In this document: positions 51,237-64,000 of the stretch, piece by piece
Numbering within the stretch: the stretch's first letter is position 1
Layout of the letters: each line of letters starts with the position of its first letter
Assembly (NCBI RefSeq): GCF_023343835.1
Contig: NC_064443.1
Span: 10,354,001-10,418,000 of the forward strand
Origin: Lagopus muta
Lineage: Eukaryota; Chordata; Aves; Galliformes; Phasianidae
Direction: 5' to 3'
DNA length: 64,000 nucleotides
Made by a program: the position numbers and the translations under genes
The notes under the pieces: generated by a model
The model's database searches: none
What the model was told of the DNA's origin: nothing
What the model saw: only the letters and a program-made list of their open reading frames with translations

Positions 51237-54200
51237 GTCAGTATTTAAGATGGCCCAGGGCCTGTTTTTGAAGTGGTGAATGAGGGATTCAGTGTCTGCA
51301 GTCCTTCCCCACGCAGTGGAAACCCTTGCAGCTTTGCAGTCCTTCCCACCAGCATGGAGAGCCCAGCCTGGCTCCTTCAGACCCCATTTGCAGTCCTCTT
51401 CCCCCTGCTTTCCCACCACGTTGTGAGTTACCATCCCCAACGCACTGAGGCTGCAGAGCAGAAATGTTCTCAGTGTTCCTGTGGTGCTGATGGCCATCAC
51501 CAAACCCTGTGTGTTGTCACTTTGTGGAGCTGTTTCTGCAGCTGGGAGATGCTGCAGGCTGCCCTGCCCTTGAAATGGATGTTCTGCTGGAATGGATGTA
51601 TTATGGGACTATATACATCAGCCATGTACACGAGCCATTGCTGAGCGTGGGTGCTGGCATCTGTGCTCATTTTCAGAAAGGAACTTAATTTGCTGAGAGT
51701 CACTTGGGGCATCATCCAGCTGGACTTGATGCTGCTTTCTCCCCAAAATGTCCCATTCGAAGGCGGCTCAGCTCTAGCTGAGTTTCAGCCCCTTGTGCAG
51801 CTCCTGGCAGCTCTCCCATGGTGCATGTGCATGGAGATGTGCTGAAAATCTGGTAGCTGCACATCATGCCCATAGGTCCCATCCCGTGTCATATGGAGGG
51901 ACAGCCCAGCCACAAGTCCTCTTGTCACCACGTTGCTCGTAGCTTATCCTTCTCTGGGGAAGTGCTGCTTTACAAGCAGCTCCTGGCTACTCTCCCACTC
52001 CTTCTGCAGGGGAACCTTGTCCAGGGCTGGGGCTGTCCCTTGCAGCTGCTCCTGGGGCAGCTCCCTCATTTCTCCATGGAAATTTGCAGTCTCATTGCTA
52101 ATGTGAAACCTGATCCAGCCTTGCTCTATGCCAGATGTTGCTCTACTGTCATGAATTGCTGACCTCTCGGGAAGGAGGGCAATGTTGACATGAGGTTCAA
52201 AGGTGCTGTTTGTTTGGAGCTGTTAGATGTGGGTATCTCTGGAGCTCAGAGCACTTCCTTCAAGGCAGGGACCTGGGAAATTAGCGCAAACTAATTGGAG
52301 GTCAGAAGCTCCTCAGCAGTTCCCCATCCCTGATCCTGTCATGATCCTTTACAAGTGTGTGGCTCTGCCCTTCCTCTGGTAGTGGATTTGCACGGTCACG
52401 TTTCCCTTTAACATGGGAAGGTGGCAAGTTGCATCCTGCAAACATCTGCAGAGCTGGGCCGTTCCTTTTGGCTAGGCTGCTGTGGTAGTATATTTGCAGC
52501 TGGGTCCTTTCCAAGTTTACTCCTGGCAACACTGAACAGATTGATTTCCCTTTAGCTTAATAGGGCCGGCACATGCAGGCACTGTGAGGCTGAAGGAGGG
52601 CTGGCCTGGCTTTGGGGGTGGGGGGAGCTTTGCTTCAGTTGCCCATGAATAGCTGCTGCTGGGTGGGTGCTGGTGCAAGAATCCTGTCGATCTCCCCGCA
52701 AAAAGGAAAGAGATGTCTCCAGAATTTGCAGAGTTTGCCTGGCAGTGGGGAGGCAGATCCTCCAGCCCCTCAGACAGGTTGCTGCCAGTGGTCATGGATC
52801 AGTTGTGTCTCAGTGCTGCAGTGATTCTGGAAATGTTGCATCTTTTCCTGGCTTTTTTGTTGCCTCAGGCAATGCCCACATCTAAATGTAGCAGAGGTAG
52901 GCACAAGGAGCTTCTTATCACAGAAGTTCTGCCCTGGAGATGCCTCTTCCTGGCCTCCAGCAGCCTGTAATGAGCTCCTCTCCTGCTCTGCAAACTTATG
53001 CATCTCTTCTGCATGTGCATCTTTCTCCATACCTTGTGGCAGTGACTTTCACAGCTCCGTGCACCACTGTCATTTCGAATGGCACTCCCAGGACACAGGC
53101 ACTGAGCAGAGCAGTGGCCATGTCCAAGATGCTGCCATGGAAGCATTTGCTGAGTGTGCATTTTTTCCGAGATCTGCTCATAGATCTTTTCATCAATTCC
53201 AGATGCATGGAGCTGTCAGGCCATGTTGAAACACATTCAGCAGGAAAGCTGCTGAGCCATGTAACCTTAGAGGGCTGCATTTTTTTTCCTTGTGTGCATA
53301 TCAGAAACCTCGTGTGCAGAGGGCACAAACCATGTCTGCCCAAATCAGACCAAGCTGCAGGCAGGTTTTGAGCAAGTCCAGCCTGGCCCAGGACACCCTG
53401 CACCCATCTCCTGCATGTCGTGGCAGGGATCTGTCTGTGCGTTGGCACTGCCAACATGTGCCTTGCTCTGGTTCGTGCTGAGCAGTGATCTGGAAAAGGG
53501 CTTTATTGACAAGGAATGGCAAAGCTGGCAGTTTGGACTTGCATCAGACATGCACGCAGCAAACTGGGGCCAGGAGAGAAGCAGGCATAATGAATGGGGA
53601 AGGGAGACTGCTCTTGGAAAGCTTCTAGCTTGGTGTGTAGGAGAAATTAAGCATTTGAAACAAGGGGGTTGCATGGTACTTCTGCACAGAGGCCTTATTC
53701 CTCCTGGATGCTGATAATTTTGTGTTTCCTATCAAGATGTCAGTTGCATTTCTTATGATAGCAGAGAGCTAGGCATGTTGCCCCAGGGAAGTACACCCCC
53801 TGCTTCAAATGCCTGTGATCCTCCTATCGCACCTGGCTGACATCTGCCTCGGCCTGCTGCCAGGTGACCTCCTGTAGCCACCAAGGAGACACGTGGTTTG
53901 GGAGGGACCTCTGATCAGGACAGAGCGTCCAGACCAGCCACTGTTGGCTCTGGTCCTGCTCTGAGCCCTGCTGATGACACTGCAGCATTTGGCAGATTGC
54001 ATGAAGCAGCTGGATTGTTTCTTTTCCTCTCTGTGTGATCTACTGTGAGCTAGTCCTATAGCTCCACCTTTTTATTCCTTCACTTGATTAGCATTTCTCT
54101 GACTGTTCCTTGACTCAAGTTGGCTAAATTGGAATAAGGAAGCCTTCCTTGAGGATCATAGCTTGGGACATCCCTGTCTCCAAAGAGAGGAGAGCCATGC

Positions 54201-57200
54201 AGCCAAATGCCAGTTATGCCAGCTCCAGTCCCTGGGTACAGCTGGTGATGTGGTCCAAGGTGAGAAAAGGAGGAAAAGCGCTTTCAGAAACGATAAGGGA
54301 AAAGGAATATGTGCAGGAGAGCAGAGATCAAGGGAGGAAAGCACTTCTGATGAAGGATGGAGGTGATGAGGGGTGGTCACCAGGAGGCTGTGAGGCTGTT
54401 GACAAGACACATGCTTATCTCTCCTTGGCACAGGGCAATGCCTCCCATACTGAGGTTGCTACAGTGTTTTGGAGGTCGAGCTGAGATATTTTCCTATCAA
54501 AGTCAACATGTCTGATGAAGCTGGCTCCAGACAGAGAAAACTGATGTTTGGTGGCTCTCAGTGCTGGTGGCAGTTTGCCCATGAGCACCGGGTCCCAGAC
54601 AGCGGAGGGCTGCTGCACACATCTGGGATCACAGGCACAGGTTGGGGCAGGTGTGTGTGGGGTTAGGGCCCACGTCAGCTCTCTGGGGCCCTGTGATTCC
54701 ACCCCAGATGTTCTCCTCACTGCTGCTGCTGGCAGGCTCGGCACTTCCCTGTCTGGCTGGAACAGAAGCAGGACATGTGCTCACCGTGACGCCTGGCTCT
54801 CCCCATCCCTTTCCACAGAGCATCATATAGGGCCTTCCTCCATGTCCTGAGTTAACATTGCCTGGAGGTGGCACCTCTCTTGTCCCTGGACAGATGCCTT
54901 CCAGCAGCAGGTCTCATCCCTAGAACAGTGAGTGATTTTTCCTATTAAAGGCGGTGCTGTCTGTCGAATTATCCCATGTAAAATGCTTGACAGTGTGTTT
55001 CTTGGCTGAAGGGAGACTGTCATTAGTGCCAGGGAAATGCCAGCTCCCAGCTGGGGCTGCAGTAGTAAATCCTGGAGACTAGAGCTGGCTGGACTGCTCC
55101 TAGCACCTCCTTCCATCTCCTTACCAGAGGAAGATGTCAAGGGAGGAGGGTAATAGGGGCTGCTAGGACCTCTGTCACCCAACCTCACTGCTGCAGCTCA
55201 TCGTGCTGGTTATACATAAGCTGTTGTTCCCTATGTAAACCTTCTCACATGCACATCCCCTATCATCCTGCTCCATGTTGCCTCTGAGCTACTTTTGTTT
55301 GTGGTTTTCCCCTCAGCTGTGTGGGTAACCTCCTTGCAAGGAGTCTCCCTGCAGCCCCCATGCAGTTTCTATGCACTGGGAGGCGAGGGGTGCAGGGGGG
55401 TTAATTATTTGGTTTGTCTGTTTCAAAAGGACTAGGAGGAATGGTAGGAAGTGTGTAGTGCTGGAAAAAGCTTAGCTAAGCTTTCAAGCATTCCTCTGCT
55501 GCTGGGACTCTGTTCTATCTGATCCAGCCAAGTTCAGGTCATTCTGTTTAATTTCTGCTGAACAAAACAGCTTTAAGTCAGGACCACATGAACCTCTGCT
55601 TGGGGTGTCTTCAGAGCTCCTCCCACAGACAGTGGTCCCAGGAGGGCTGCCCTTGCTGACGTGGCTCTAGCAGCCATTATGTGCAATGGAGAGCCCATCT
55701 TTGGCTTAAGTTTGTTGTATTGGAGTGCCTGCATTTCGCTTTTGGGATTACAGCAAGATGCACATTTGGGGCAGAGAATGATGATGCTTGTGTTGGTGTG
55801 CAGAGAGGTATGCTGCCAGGCACTGTGGCAGCTTGAAAATAGAGCCAAAGTTGTATGGCTTGAAACCAGGCCACCTGGAGGCAGTTCCTGAGCCTGAGAG
55901 CTGTAAGGTGATGGTGGTGGTTTCAGATAGACCACTGGAGCCATGCTCAGTGCCTGCAGGTTGTGGTGTAGATGGGGACGTGGAAGGATGCCATTAGACC
56001 ACAGTGTTGACCTTCTCTTTTCACTTCCAGCTCTCTAACAGAAGAGATTGGGGCTGAATTGACAACACTGAAGGGTGCATTTGGGCAAGTCAAACACATG
56101 CCTCTGTTAGACTTCTTTTCCTTCCTCGTCTAGTGTTTTAATTCAGTCTCTGTTGTCTGTACCTCCAGCTTTTTAGATGCAGTAAATCTGAGTGGTCACT
56201 AATTGGATTCAGCCTCTTTGCTGAAGCAAAAATATTGTGTTCTAAAACTTTCCTGTAAGAATGACAATTGGAACAGTTTAGATTTTCATTCCCAGAAGCG
56301 TTCCCTTAACTCTGAAGGTGGATAAGGATGTCAGAGTCAGAACTGCTACGCTTTGCAGCTGAATGCAGCAAGTACGAAAGCAAAGAAAGGGGCATTCCCA
56401 TGATCTTTGTCTCCATCAAACAGTGGTCACTGCCTTTGGAGTCATCAGCTCAGTAGGTCTGGAGTTGTATTTGGGATTTTGGTGCTTGCGATCACATTTA
56501 TTTAAAAAAAAAATTAAAAATCCCAACAATCACCCTTTGTTCTTAGGTGGAAATTGAGCAAATGTTTTCTCCATCAGTGCAAGTCCAAGTATAAAAGCCA
56601 GAGCTTCCTAGAACTAAGCTTCTTTCCAACCAGCTCTGTTGGCTCCAGTTGCTCTGCTCCTTCCAGCCAAGGCCATTCACACAGACAGTGGGCCACTGCC
56701 CAGGTCTCAGCGGCTGCTCCCGCATGCGATCTTTTGGCCCCAGTGCTCTGGTCCATCCTCAGACAGTTGAGGTGTCCATCCAAGCTGCGTGTCTCAGGCT
56801 TTGCTATCAGGCTGGGAGGGAAAACTGAGCTCAGACTGCTGGACTTCTGTGGATAACAAGCTCTGTTTTCACTTTCTCTCTTGTTTTATTTTTTCCTCTT
56901 GGACGCTAGAACCGAAAATTGGACCGTTTCAGCAGTCAGTGACTGCAGCCAGGGTTTGGCTTCGAATGAAGCAGTCTCAGTATCCTCTCTTAAATCAGGT
57001 GGTGGGGTCCTTCTCTGTGTCTCCTGGGTGCAGCCACTTGAGTAGCAAGGAGCCCGTCTTCAAGGAGCAGAGTTGTGTTGGCCATTGGTCGCATATTGTG
57101 TTGGGTACTATTGAGGGAACAGAAACAGTGAAGTCCAGAGAAGCTCATTGCTGCAGCCACCTTCAGCCATAGAGACCCAGGCCCTAATTTCTGGCTCTTC

Positions 57201-60200
57201 CAGAAGCCTGTGCCATGACTTTAAGCAAGTGTTTCTAAGCTGGTCCCTTGAAACTGCAGATCTCTGGATGTTGTTTCCCCGTTTTACAAAAAGGACTGCC
57301 CATGCCTTTCTCACTCCCCCGTGGGGAGCTGCAGGATGTAATTAACATGCAGACCCATCATTTTGGGTGACCAGGCATCACGATTATTTTTTCTCCTTTT
57401 TTAGGTTTTGTGCAGACACAACAGGAAGTGCATCTGCTGCTGTGCGGTAGAGCGAGGCGATAGCAGTGGGGTCAGGAGTAACTCTTCAACTCTTTGGGTG
57501 CACATTCACCTGCCAGCAGGTGTGTTTGCTCTTCTGGGCTGGTCACCACCATTTCGGATTGGATATCACAAGTGGACCATTGGACTCTTTGTAGCTCAAG
57601 GACCCAGCCTTCCAAATCCCTGAAGACTCACCCCAGAAGGAACTGGGATTCTTTGCAGCTGGAGTCTCACTCATCTGGGGTTTCCAAACCTCCCCTTAAT
57701 TGTGAAATTTGGCTCTGGAGTGAGTGCCCCATCCCTGAAGCATGTTCCATTCCCCCTGGCTGGAACATCCCATCCCAGCTTGGGGACAGCCCGCTCACCT
57801 CACTGCCCTTTTCTGTGCTCAGGAGCTGCCATGGGCCACCAAGGGCAGAGCTGTCGGTGTTCCAAGTGAAGACTGCTATGCAGTGGATAATGACATTTGT
57901 GCTTTTTTCTATTTTTGCTCCTATGGTAAATACCTCACTTGATGTCTTCCAGGACACCGTTTGCCTTTTCTATCACTGTTACACTGGCAACTGATAGCTG
58001 TGAACTAATGCATCTGGGATCTCCTGCCACTTCCAGCAGCAAAGTAGCAGAAACTGCTAAATTCCAGCACTGCAAAATTAAATTCTGCTTTATTTTTCGC
58101 TTCCCTGGTCCAGGACAAAGCTTCCATTTCCCTGCTTGGTGTTTCAGTCTTTCCCTGCCGTGGCAGACTTTCTCAGTGCTTTGTCTGCCATTGGTATCAT
58201 TCTGGTTTTATGCCAAATCTGTTCCTGGAGTATTGATCCCAGAGGTGATCTAGGAGATGTTATGCTAGAAATCCACCTCCTGCCCAACATTTCCCCTTCA
58301 AGCATTGCTTGCCTTCCAGCTGCTCGTATCCCTTACAGTTCCCCTTTTCAGCTTCTTCTCTGTTTTGAAGTACGTATTTCCTGTGGTGAGCTGTATCTCG
58401 TGCTGTACGTGTATCTGGGTGACTATCTGCAGGAACTGCTTACGTTATTGATACTTCAGGTTGCATGGGTATGAGCTGTGCCCAGCGACTGCCAAGCTAC
58501 ATTTTATTCCCCTTTCCAGTTCTGCACTCGCATTTTTTATCATTTTTCTTTTCATCAGACTCTTTCCTTTAGCCTTGGTAATGCTGATGTCAGACTGACG
58601 GGCTTGTCACTGCCTGAATCCTGTCTCCCAGCCACAGTCTTAAATTCAGGCACTGGATTTGCTGCTGTGGACACTGAGAACCTCCCTCTGTAATTAAGAG
58701 TCTCTGCAGCCAAGAGAGTGAATTCCTTCCCTAGTGCTTCCAGAAGGCTGGGATGGGCACGATCCAGTGTCTGCTCAGCTCACATATGACTGCCTTCATA
58801 ATCAGCTAGTGCACCTAAATAGTCACAGCTTTCAAATCCATTCCTTTTTCCAAAGAAAACTGGCAAGTCATATAAAGCCCAGATCCTGCTGTGTGATTGA
58901 TGTCACACCACTGCAAGAGAATGGCTTTGGTTTTGATGGGCTAGCACAAAAATCTGGGCTGCAGGAGGCTCCAAAATGAGCTCCTTTTCAGCCTCTCCTC
59001 ACTCCATGATTTCTGATCAGTGTTACTGCTTTAGCATGGGATTTGATGCTCTGTCCCTGCTACCTTCTTGCTTCATACTTTGAAGCTGCAAAGGACAAAT
59101 GTAATACTCCCTTCTGCCTGTCTCACTGAAAAGCATTTTGGATTCAGATGAGGGATGTCTGCTGTCTTTGTACACAAATGGTGATCCGGTGGTTGCTGGG
59201 GATTGACATTCTGTCCCCTTCAGAAATGGGATATGCTTTGGCTAACTGACATCTCTGCTTACAGATGCAATTACAGCAGTGCTAAATTTCTGTGGATTAC
59301 CAGTGCCTGTGGTGGAATCCAGGAGCCTCTGTAACAAGCTATGAAGTCAGGAGGACAGGCAGCATGCAGAGATCTTGGCAGTTCCTTTGTGATGGAAGAT
59401 CCTGCTGTACTCAGGGCCCTGGTGCCAAAATGCAGCACAAACCATTAATTTGCTCTGGTGATACTCCCTCCTAGACACTGTCATATATATCAATATTCCT
59501 TGGCCTTCCCAAACTGCTTGGAATCCCAGGAGCATCCCACGGATGAGTAACAGATGGTACAGGGGATGAGACTCCATTTCTATGAACTGCCTCTTGCTGT
59601 CCAGGCTGCATCTGACACTTAATGGAAGAGACAGGCACAGATGAAGACAAGCCTTTTCCCTGTGTGTTTGGTTTCCTCTCTAGCTGTGCAGTTCAACCTG
59701 CTATAGATCACTGGGGCTTAGTTTTCTTAAGGTGGGCTGTTGTATTTGTTGAGTGGTATAGGGACAGAATGGGGAGAGACCTCAGTGTGGGATTGGATGA
59801 CAGGGTGGTCGGAATGGGTAAGAGAGGTTTTGTGTTCAAACTAGGATTTTGAGCTGGGTGATGAACACAAGTCCACACTGCTCCGAGCTGTGCTGGTGTG
59901 AGTTGTGCTCGTTTGTAGCAGCTTCAGGTCACCCTGGGCTTGTTTATGTCCCTTGTCAGAAAAGTTTTGGATGATGCACGAGGTAACCTTGAAAACAAAC
60001 GCCTCCACATTGCCTTTGCTAAAGGTAGGAGCAGCGCATGCAGTGCCCACACTGTTAACTCTAACCCACTTGAGTTCAGTGCTCTCTGCTCACAGCTGGG
60101 CCATGCAGGCAGCGAGTTCAATCCCATTCCTTTCAATTTGCAGAAAGCTAAGCAAGAAAATATGAAATGGGATCTGCTGGGTTCAGTGCCCCCAGACCAG

Positions 60201-61122
60201 GCTGTGAGTTTTGGGTCCTCCGCTTGTCTCTCATTAGCACTGAGGCCATTTCCCCCTCCTGTGGGGTAACTGGTACAAGGCAGTGAGGAAGGAACAGCTC
60301 CTCACTGAGTCATGTTGTGACCCGTGGTGCCACAAGAAGCATTCTTTCCCATGTCAAGTGTGCTGGTGATGAAATCGTGTGAGTTCAGCCAGGCATTTCC
60401 CCTAATTACAGCCTGAAGGAGTGATGCTGAGTTTATACTGGGTGACTGTGCTTTGGAGCAGTTTTCATGTAGGCAAAATGTAAGCATGTGAAAAACAAGA
60501 CAGAATTTGGAAGCAAAAAGCCTCGGTGTTAGAAACTTTCATGTTAACAGAAGCGGTGTGAGTGATGCCTGGCTCTGCCTATAGGTTGCTATGTGGATGT
60601 GAATCCCTCTGTTTTCAGGTGCTCTTGAAATCAGAACAAGCTGTTCTCTTTCTGTATGGCCTTTCATGTGTTTAAAGGATGTCTGGACCTTTTGCATCCT
60701 AACTGTATATTTTATTGAAAAAAATAAGGGGGAGGAACAACAGCTATTTTCATTGAGAAGTCCCACACCACTGAAATTTTGTGCTGGTGGCTGTGTTTTT
60801 TAATTACTTCATATAAATCAGTCATTTCTTTTGACTAAAACCCAGCCTGTGAAGAGTCTACAGTCTACTTAACATGCTGATAGCATTTGAGAACAGGTGA
60901 AAGGTAGAAATGACAATGGAGAAACACCGTCTATGGTGGGAGGAAAAAAATAAATCTCCCTGCATAGCTGAGCATCCTTCCTTAGAGCCACTTGGGATCA
61001 CCTCTCTTTGGTGGACATCACCGCATCTCCATGTGGCCTCTACCACCAGTTTGGACATCACCGGAGAGGGTGAGGGAGGCAGCCCCCAACTCCTCTGATT
61101 TTTGTTTTCTCTCCCTTTGCAG

Positions 61123-61205
61123 CTGCAGAAGACGGGGCTATGAGGACAGCCTGGCAGGGGAAGTCCGGTCGCAGCCCACTCCAGGCCCTGTATGAGAGTG
61201 ATCAG
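61123..61205 (+). CDS. CHST13: CHST13 coding exon 2: luminal stem
   Basis: Internal exon of 83 bp. With the single base carried from exon 1 it restores the frame and encodes about 28 residues of the luminal stem, ending GRSPLQALYESDQ. The SPLQ-x-LY core is the recognisable C4ST-family stem motif, found just before the conserved arginine-rich segment in both CHST11 and CHST13. The acceptor follows a pyrimidine tract (ttttctctccctttgcag) and the donor is CAG|GTGAGG. A second AG six bases downstream (61127-61128) is also in phase, so the exon may instead begin at 61129 and lack two alanines. The segment is too short to be found as a long ORF; phase, motif and splice sites together support it. 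Confidence 0.85.
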
Positions 61206-61416
61206 GTGAGGGGATGGGGTGAGGAAGTTGGGGTGAAGGGGGAGTGGGATGACCCTTTCTTTCATCCCTCCACAGTGTGTGGCACCAGTCAGCCCAGCGT
61301 CCCACACCAAAACCTCTAGCTGTGTCCAGAAGAAAAGACCACACTGTTTTAGGGGGTGATTGTTGATCAAAACTTCTGCTATGGTCTTTGTGGGTTCCTT
61401 CCAAGGATCTCTATGC

Positions 61417-61452
61417 ATGCACATATATGTATGTATTTATGTATGTATATAA
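61417..61452. repeat. Imperfect ATGT microsatellite
   Basis: gcacatatatgtatgtattt followed by atgtatgtatata; about eight tetranucleotide units with interruptions, 212 bases after CHST13 exon 2. Confidence 0.85.
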
Positions 61453-61900
61453 AGTCGCTGTTGGCCATGAAGCATTTATAATTCTGGGTCGCTTCAGTTC
61501 TCTCTATCATCTTGCCTGTACCCACTGAGGTATGGGACCTTGGTAGGTCCCTGCCCACATGGGACTCTGTTGCAGCCAGGGCCAGATCCCTCCCCATGCT
61601 TGACACCAGCGTTCCAAACTAGGGTGGTGCTTTCATGTCTGCATGAAGCAGCCGAATTACATTTGCTTTGGGAAAAATGGCTAATGTGGATTTCCTTAGC
61701 CATGATGCCTGCATACCCTAATCCTGCTGGAATGTCCTGGTGTTGTTTCCTTAAAAGTGATGCTTAATTTCTCTGGCTTTTAGAAGGGAAGGAAATTAAG
61801 GGAGCAATTTTGCTCTGAAATAACTGAAAGACATGCACTTATTCCAGTGGGCAGCTCTTGAAAAGTAGTCACATTTATTTGTTGCCATGCCTGCAGACAG

Positions 61901-61929
61901 TGTCTGTCTGTCTTTCTGTCTGTCTTTCC
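61901..61929. repeat. CTGT/CTTT microsatellite
   Basis: tgtctgtctgtctttctgtc continuing tgtctttcc: tetranucleotide repeats with two CTTT interruptions, in CHST13 intron 2. Confidence 0.9.
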
Positions 61930-63736
61930 ATTCCTATAGTTTTGAATTATGTGAGTGCAGGGAAAAACACCTGAAAAAAACCACACTGTTAAAATGCTTG
62001 GGTTTTTTTTAGCACTTTCAAAAAGTGTTTCCAATCTAAAAAAAATGGAGGGCAGCCTCCAAACAAAACCTAGCAAGAGAAATTTCTACCAGAAAGTTTG
62101 GCTCAGTAGCATGGTGTACCATGAAAGCATCTCTTCATGTATGATCACCACCTTCTTAGATTCAACGTTCCTCATATCCAGGTTGCCAATAATGTCAACA
62201 TCATCTCTTGGTGACATGTAGGATGTGTTGGCTTTGCAGGTGGAGGTTTTTGCCCAGGTCTTAGTCCCACCCCGAAGGCAAGGACTGCTGAATCCTGTGT
62301 GGTGTGAGCAGTTTGTTTGAGCATCCAACCTCCCCAGTGCTGCCTCTCTCATGTTCTGGTGGCCACCCAAAACCCCCATCCAAGCCTCCAGGGAGAAGAA
62401 TGGGTGCGGCTGAAGCTTGGCACAGAACATCCTTTGGCATGCATAAGCCATGCCAGCCGCCTGCAGCAAGGATGCAGGAATTGAGGAGGTGGCCTGCTCT
62501 TGCCCTTCATCTTGTGTCGGATCCCAGAGGGACCCACAGGCTGTAGGGACAACTGTGGAACTATGTGTTTCTAGCTAGACTAGCTGCGTGGCCTGAAGTG
62601 GAAGCCGCTAATGTCTTGCAACACAGGGGTCGTTGCACTGCACTGGAGCAACAGCTCTGTGGGGTCAGAAATGGAGGGTAAAACCGTTAGCATCTGTGGA
62701 CAAAATGAGGCTTTTGGGAGGTTCCTGACATTGGCCTTGGCACTGAGTGTGAAATCTGCCATTCTCAGTGAGGAGACGGCAGAGGGAGCAGGCAGCAGGA
62801 GGAGGGGACTTTCCCCTTCTGAGTTCCTGGAAATGGTTTCCTTCCCCAGATGTGACAGTGTCATTCTGGAGTTTCTGATGAAAAGCAAGACAGGAAAAGT
62901 CACATCCCCAGATCAGCTGGGTGATTTCAGCTGGGGTGATTCCAGAGAGGTCACAGCAGCAGCTGCTGGGCCATGGTGCAGGAATCACATGGGAGGAGCG
63001 GAGGGGAAGAAGGATGACTTGTGGACATCTCTGAACTGTCTTGCCTTAAGGGAGACCACACCCTGAGCTGAGACATTGGAGTGGCATGTGTGGAAAAGGA
63101 AGTCTTTCAGGCAAAGGGGGTCGGGAAGGGTATTCCCACCACCTCCAGTTCTTTGTCTGCACCACAGGGTCTGTGCTGAAGGCTCTGCCTTCACCTATCC
63201 CTCCGTCTTTGCAGCACACCATGATGGGTTTTTGTGCATGCCCACACTTACGTGCCATATTTCTGCCTTGAGCTGTGGCTCCCAGATTCACAGCAAGCCC
63301 ACAGGCACTGATGTCAGATTGCAGTGCCCCTTCACAGGGAGGTATGTGGGACCCTGTGCTAGCAAGGGGACTTCATTGTTGTCCCATGGGGTTTAGGCCA
63401 GACTGGTACAAGGAAAAGAGCTTCAGCCCAATGCTGAGGTGGCTGAGGTAACAAATACTTTGTGACCCTTTCTGCACTCCTGCTTTTCCCTCACACCCTT
63501 GGCTTGTTTTCTCATCCTGCTCATCATCAGACTTTTTTTCTTTATTTTGCCCCCAGCAGGTCCAAGCATTAAATACACTAAAGCAAGTTGAGCTCAGAGT
63601 GATTGCTGTCTCCAAAAAGCCCACGAAAAGCACCCTCCAAAAAAAAACACCAGGAAAGGGAAAGTGATGGGAACAGTTGTGTGTAGGTCCTCATTGGCGT
63701 GGGTGAGCCAGTGACCGTCTCCTTCTTTTTCCACAG

Positions 63737-64000
63737 TTTGAACAGTCATCACTGCAGGCGGTTCACCAGCAGCGACGGGAGCTGTTGAGCAACGTCTGCA
63801 ACCGTTACACCCGCAAGCGGCGGCTGCTGCGGCCGGATGACTTGCGGCACTTGGTGGTGGATGACACGCATGGGCTGCTCTACTGCTACGTGCCCAAAGT
63901 GGCTTGCACAAACTGGAAGCGGGTGATGATGGTCCTGACGGGGCAGGGCAAGTACCGGGATCCTCTGGAAATCCCTGCCAACGAGGCCCACGTGTCGTCC
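63737..64000 (+). CDS. CHST13: CHST13 coding exon 3 (5' part): start of sulfotransferase domain
   Basis: Large last coding exon, truncated by the window edge. The 264 bases seen are open in phase 0 (88 codons, residues 60-147 of the joined protein). The enzyme transfers sulfate from PAPS to C4 of GalNAc in chondroitin in the Golgi lumen. Visible: an arginine-rich stem segment, the [19 protein letters not shown] block, and the 5'-phosphosulfate-binding loop [10 protein letters not shown] at residues 112-121 (63893-63922), which binds PAPS and is diagnostic of the HNK1/C4ST sulfotransferase family. VHQQRRELL and [23 protein letters not shown] resemble CHST13 more than CHST11. Human CHST13 is about 341 residues, so roughly 190 residues, including the 3'-phosphate site, should lie beyond the window. 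The acceptor is ttctttttccacag. Confidence 0.92.

Larger units (their letters stand above)
44962..61122 (+). other. CHST13 intron 1 (16.2 kb)
   Basis: Bounded by a GTGGGT donor and a ttgcag acceptor, and defined by matching phase of the flanking exons. The first part carries the downstream half of the CpG island. The rest holds an 18-bp tandem repeat (45983-46044), a (TA)n/T tract (48909-48962), a 20-bp duplication (51197-51236) and moderately GC-rich unique sequence. Many ORFs of 60-195 codons occur on both strands, but none shows a domain, recognisable homology or splice-consistent structure. I recognise no CR1 fragment in it. Long first introns of this family may hold enhancers, but nothing here identifies one. 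Confidence 0.8.
61206..63736 (+). other. CHST13 intron 2 (2.5 kb)
   Basis: Runs from donor GTGAGG to the acceptor ttctttttccacag, between two phase-0 exon ends. It contains an imperfect ATGT repeat (61417-61452) and a CTGT/CTTT repeat (61901-61929). The remainder is unique sequence in which I recognise nothing else. ORFs of 80-150 codons here have no supporting features. Confidence 0.8.

Noticed and set aside
51700..51735. 'catcatccagctggacttga' resembling a CR1 end
   Set aside because: Only a short resemblance; the neighbouring CR1 blocks and tail are missing.
60858..61424. 188-codon minus-strand ORF
   Set aside because: It is antisense to CHST13 exon 2 and its flanks, with no recognisable protein features.
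44868..64000. Identity of the sulfotransferase as CHST11
   Set aside because: The stem and the [14 protein letters not shown] block agree better with CHST13, although the first half alone does not fully exclude CHST11.

Overview
The window is vertebrate, and almost certainly bird, nuclear DNA. It has long AT-rich non-coding stretches, split genes with GT-AG introns, and one dense CpG island. It also carries many short 3'-end fragments of CR1 LINEs, recognisable by their ATTCTATG-type tails and the 'aggttggaaaagacc...atcatctagtccaacc' block. That repeat profile fits a galliform such as chicken, but I cannot fix the species by eye. I see no bacterial, plasmid or phage gene.

Only one protein gene is well supported: the 5' part of CHST13 (chondroitin 4-O-sulfotransferase 3), on the + strand. 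Its first coding exon (44868-44961) lies in a CpG-island promoter. Exon 2 (61123-61205) follows a 16.2-kb intron, and exon 3 starts at 63737 after a 2.5-kb intron. Exon 3 is cut by the right edge of the window. The reading phase is consistent across both junctions and gives 147 N-terminal residues: a type II membrane anchor, a stem, and the start of the sulfotransferase domain with its 5'-phosphosulfate loop. The rest of the catalytic domain must lie to the right.

From 1 to about 44.5 kb I find no gene I can name. This part holds 16 CR1 fragments (9 on the minus strand, 7 on the plus), simple repeats, an old rearranged endogenous-retrovirus-like remnant at about 24.74-25.97 kb, and a few exon-like segments with good splice signals that could belong to unannotated non-coding transcripts. 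The retroviral remnant has a minus-strand LTR-like piece, a plus-strand degenerate internal piece, and an inverted repeat whose two arms both keep a Gag-matrix-like reading frame.

From 44.5 kb to the end, the CHST13 region is richer in G+C and has no CR1 fragment that I recognise. It has a (TA)n tract, an 18-bp tandem array, a perfect 20-bp tandem duplication, and ATGT and CTGT repeats. I did not find an undescribed biological system. The most useful leads are the retroviral remnant's architecture, the exon-like segments upstream, and the start-site and splice-site choices of CHST13.
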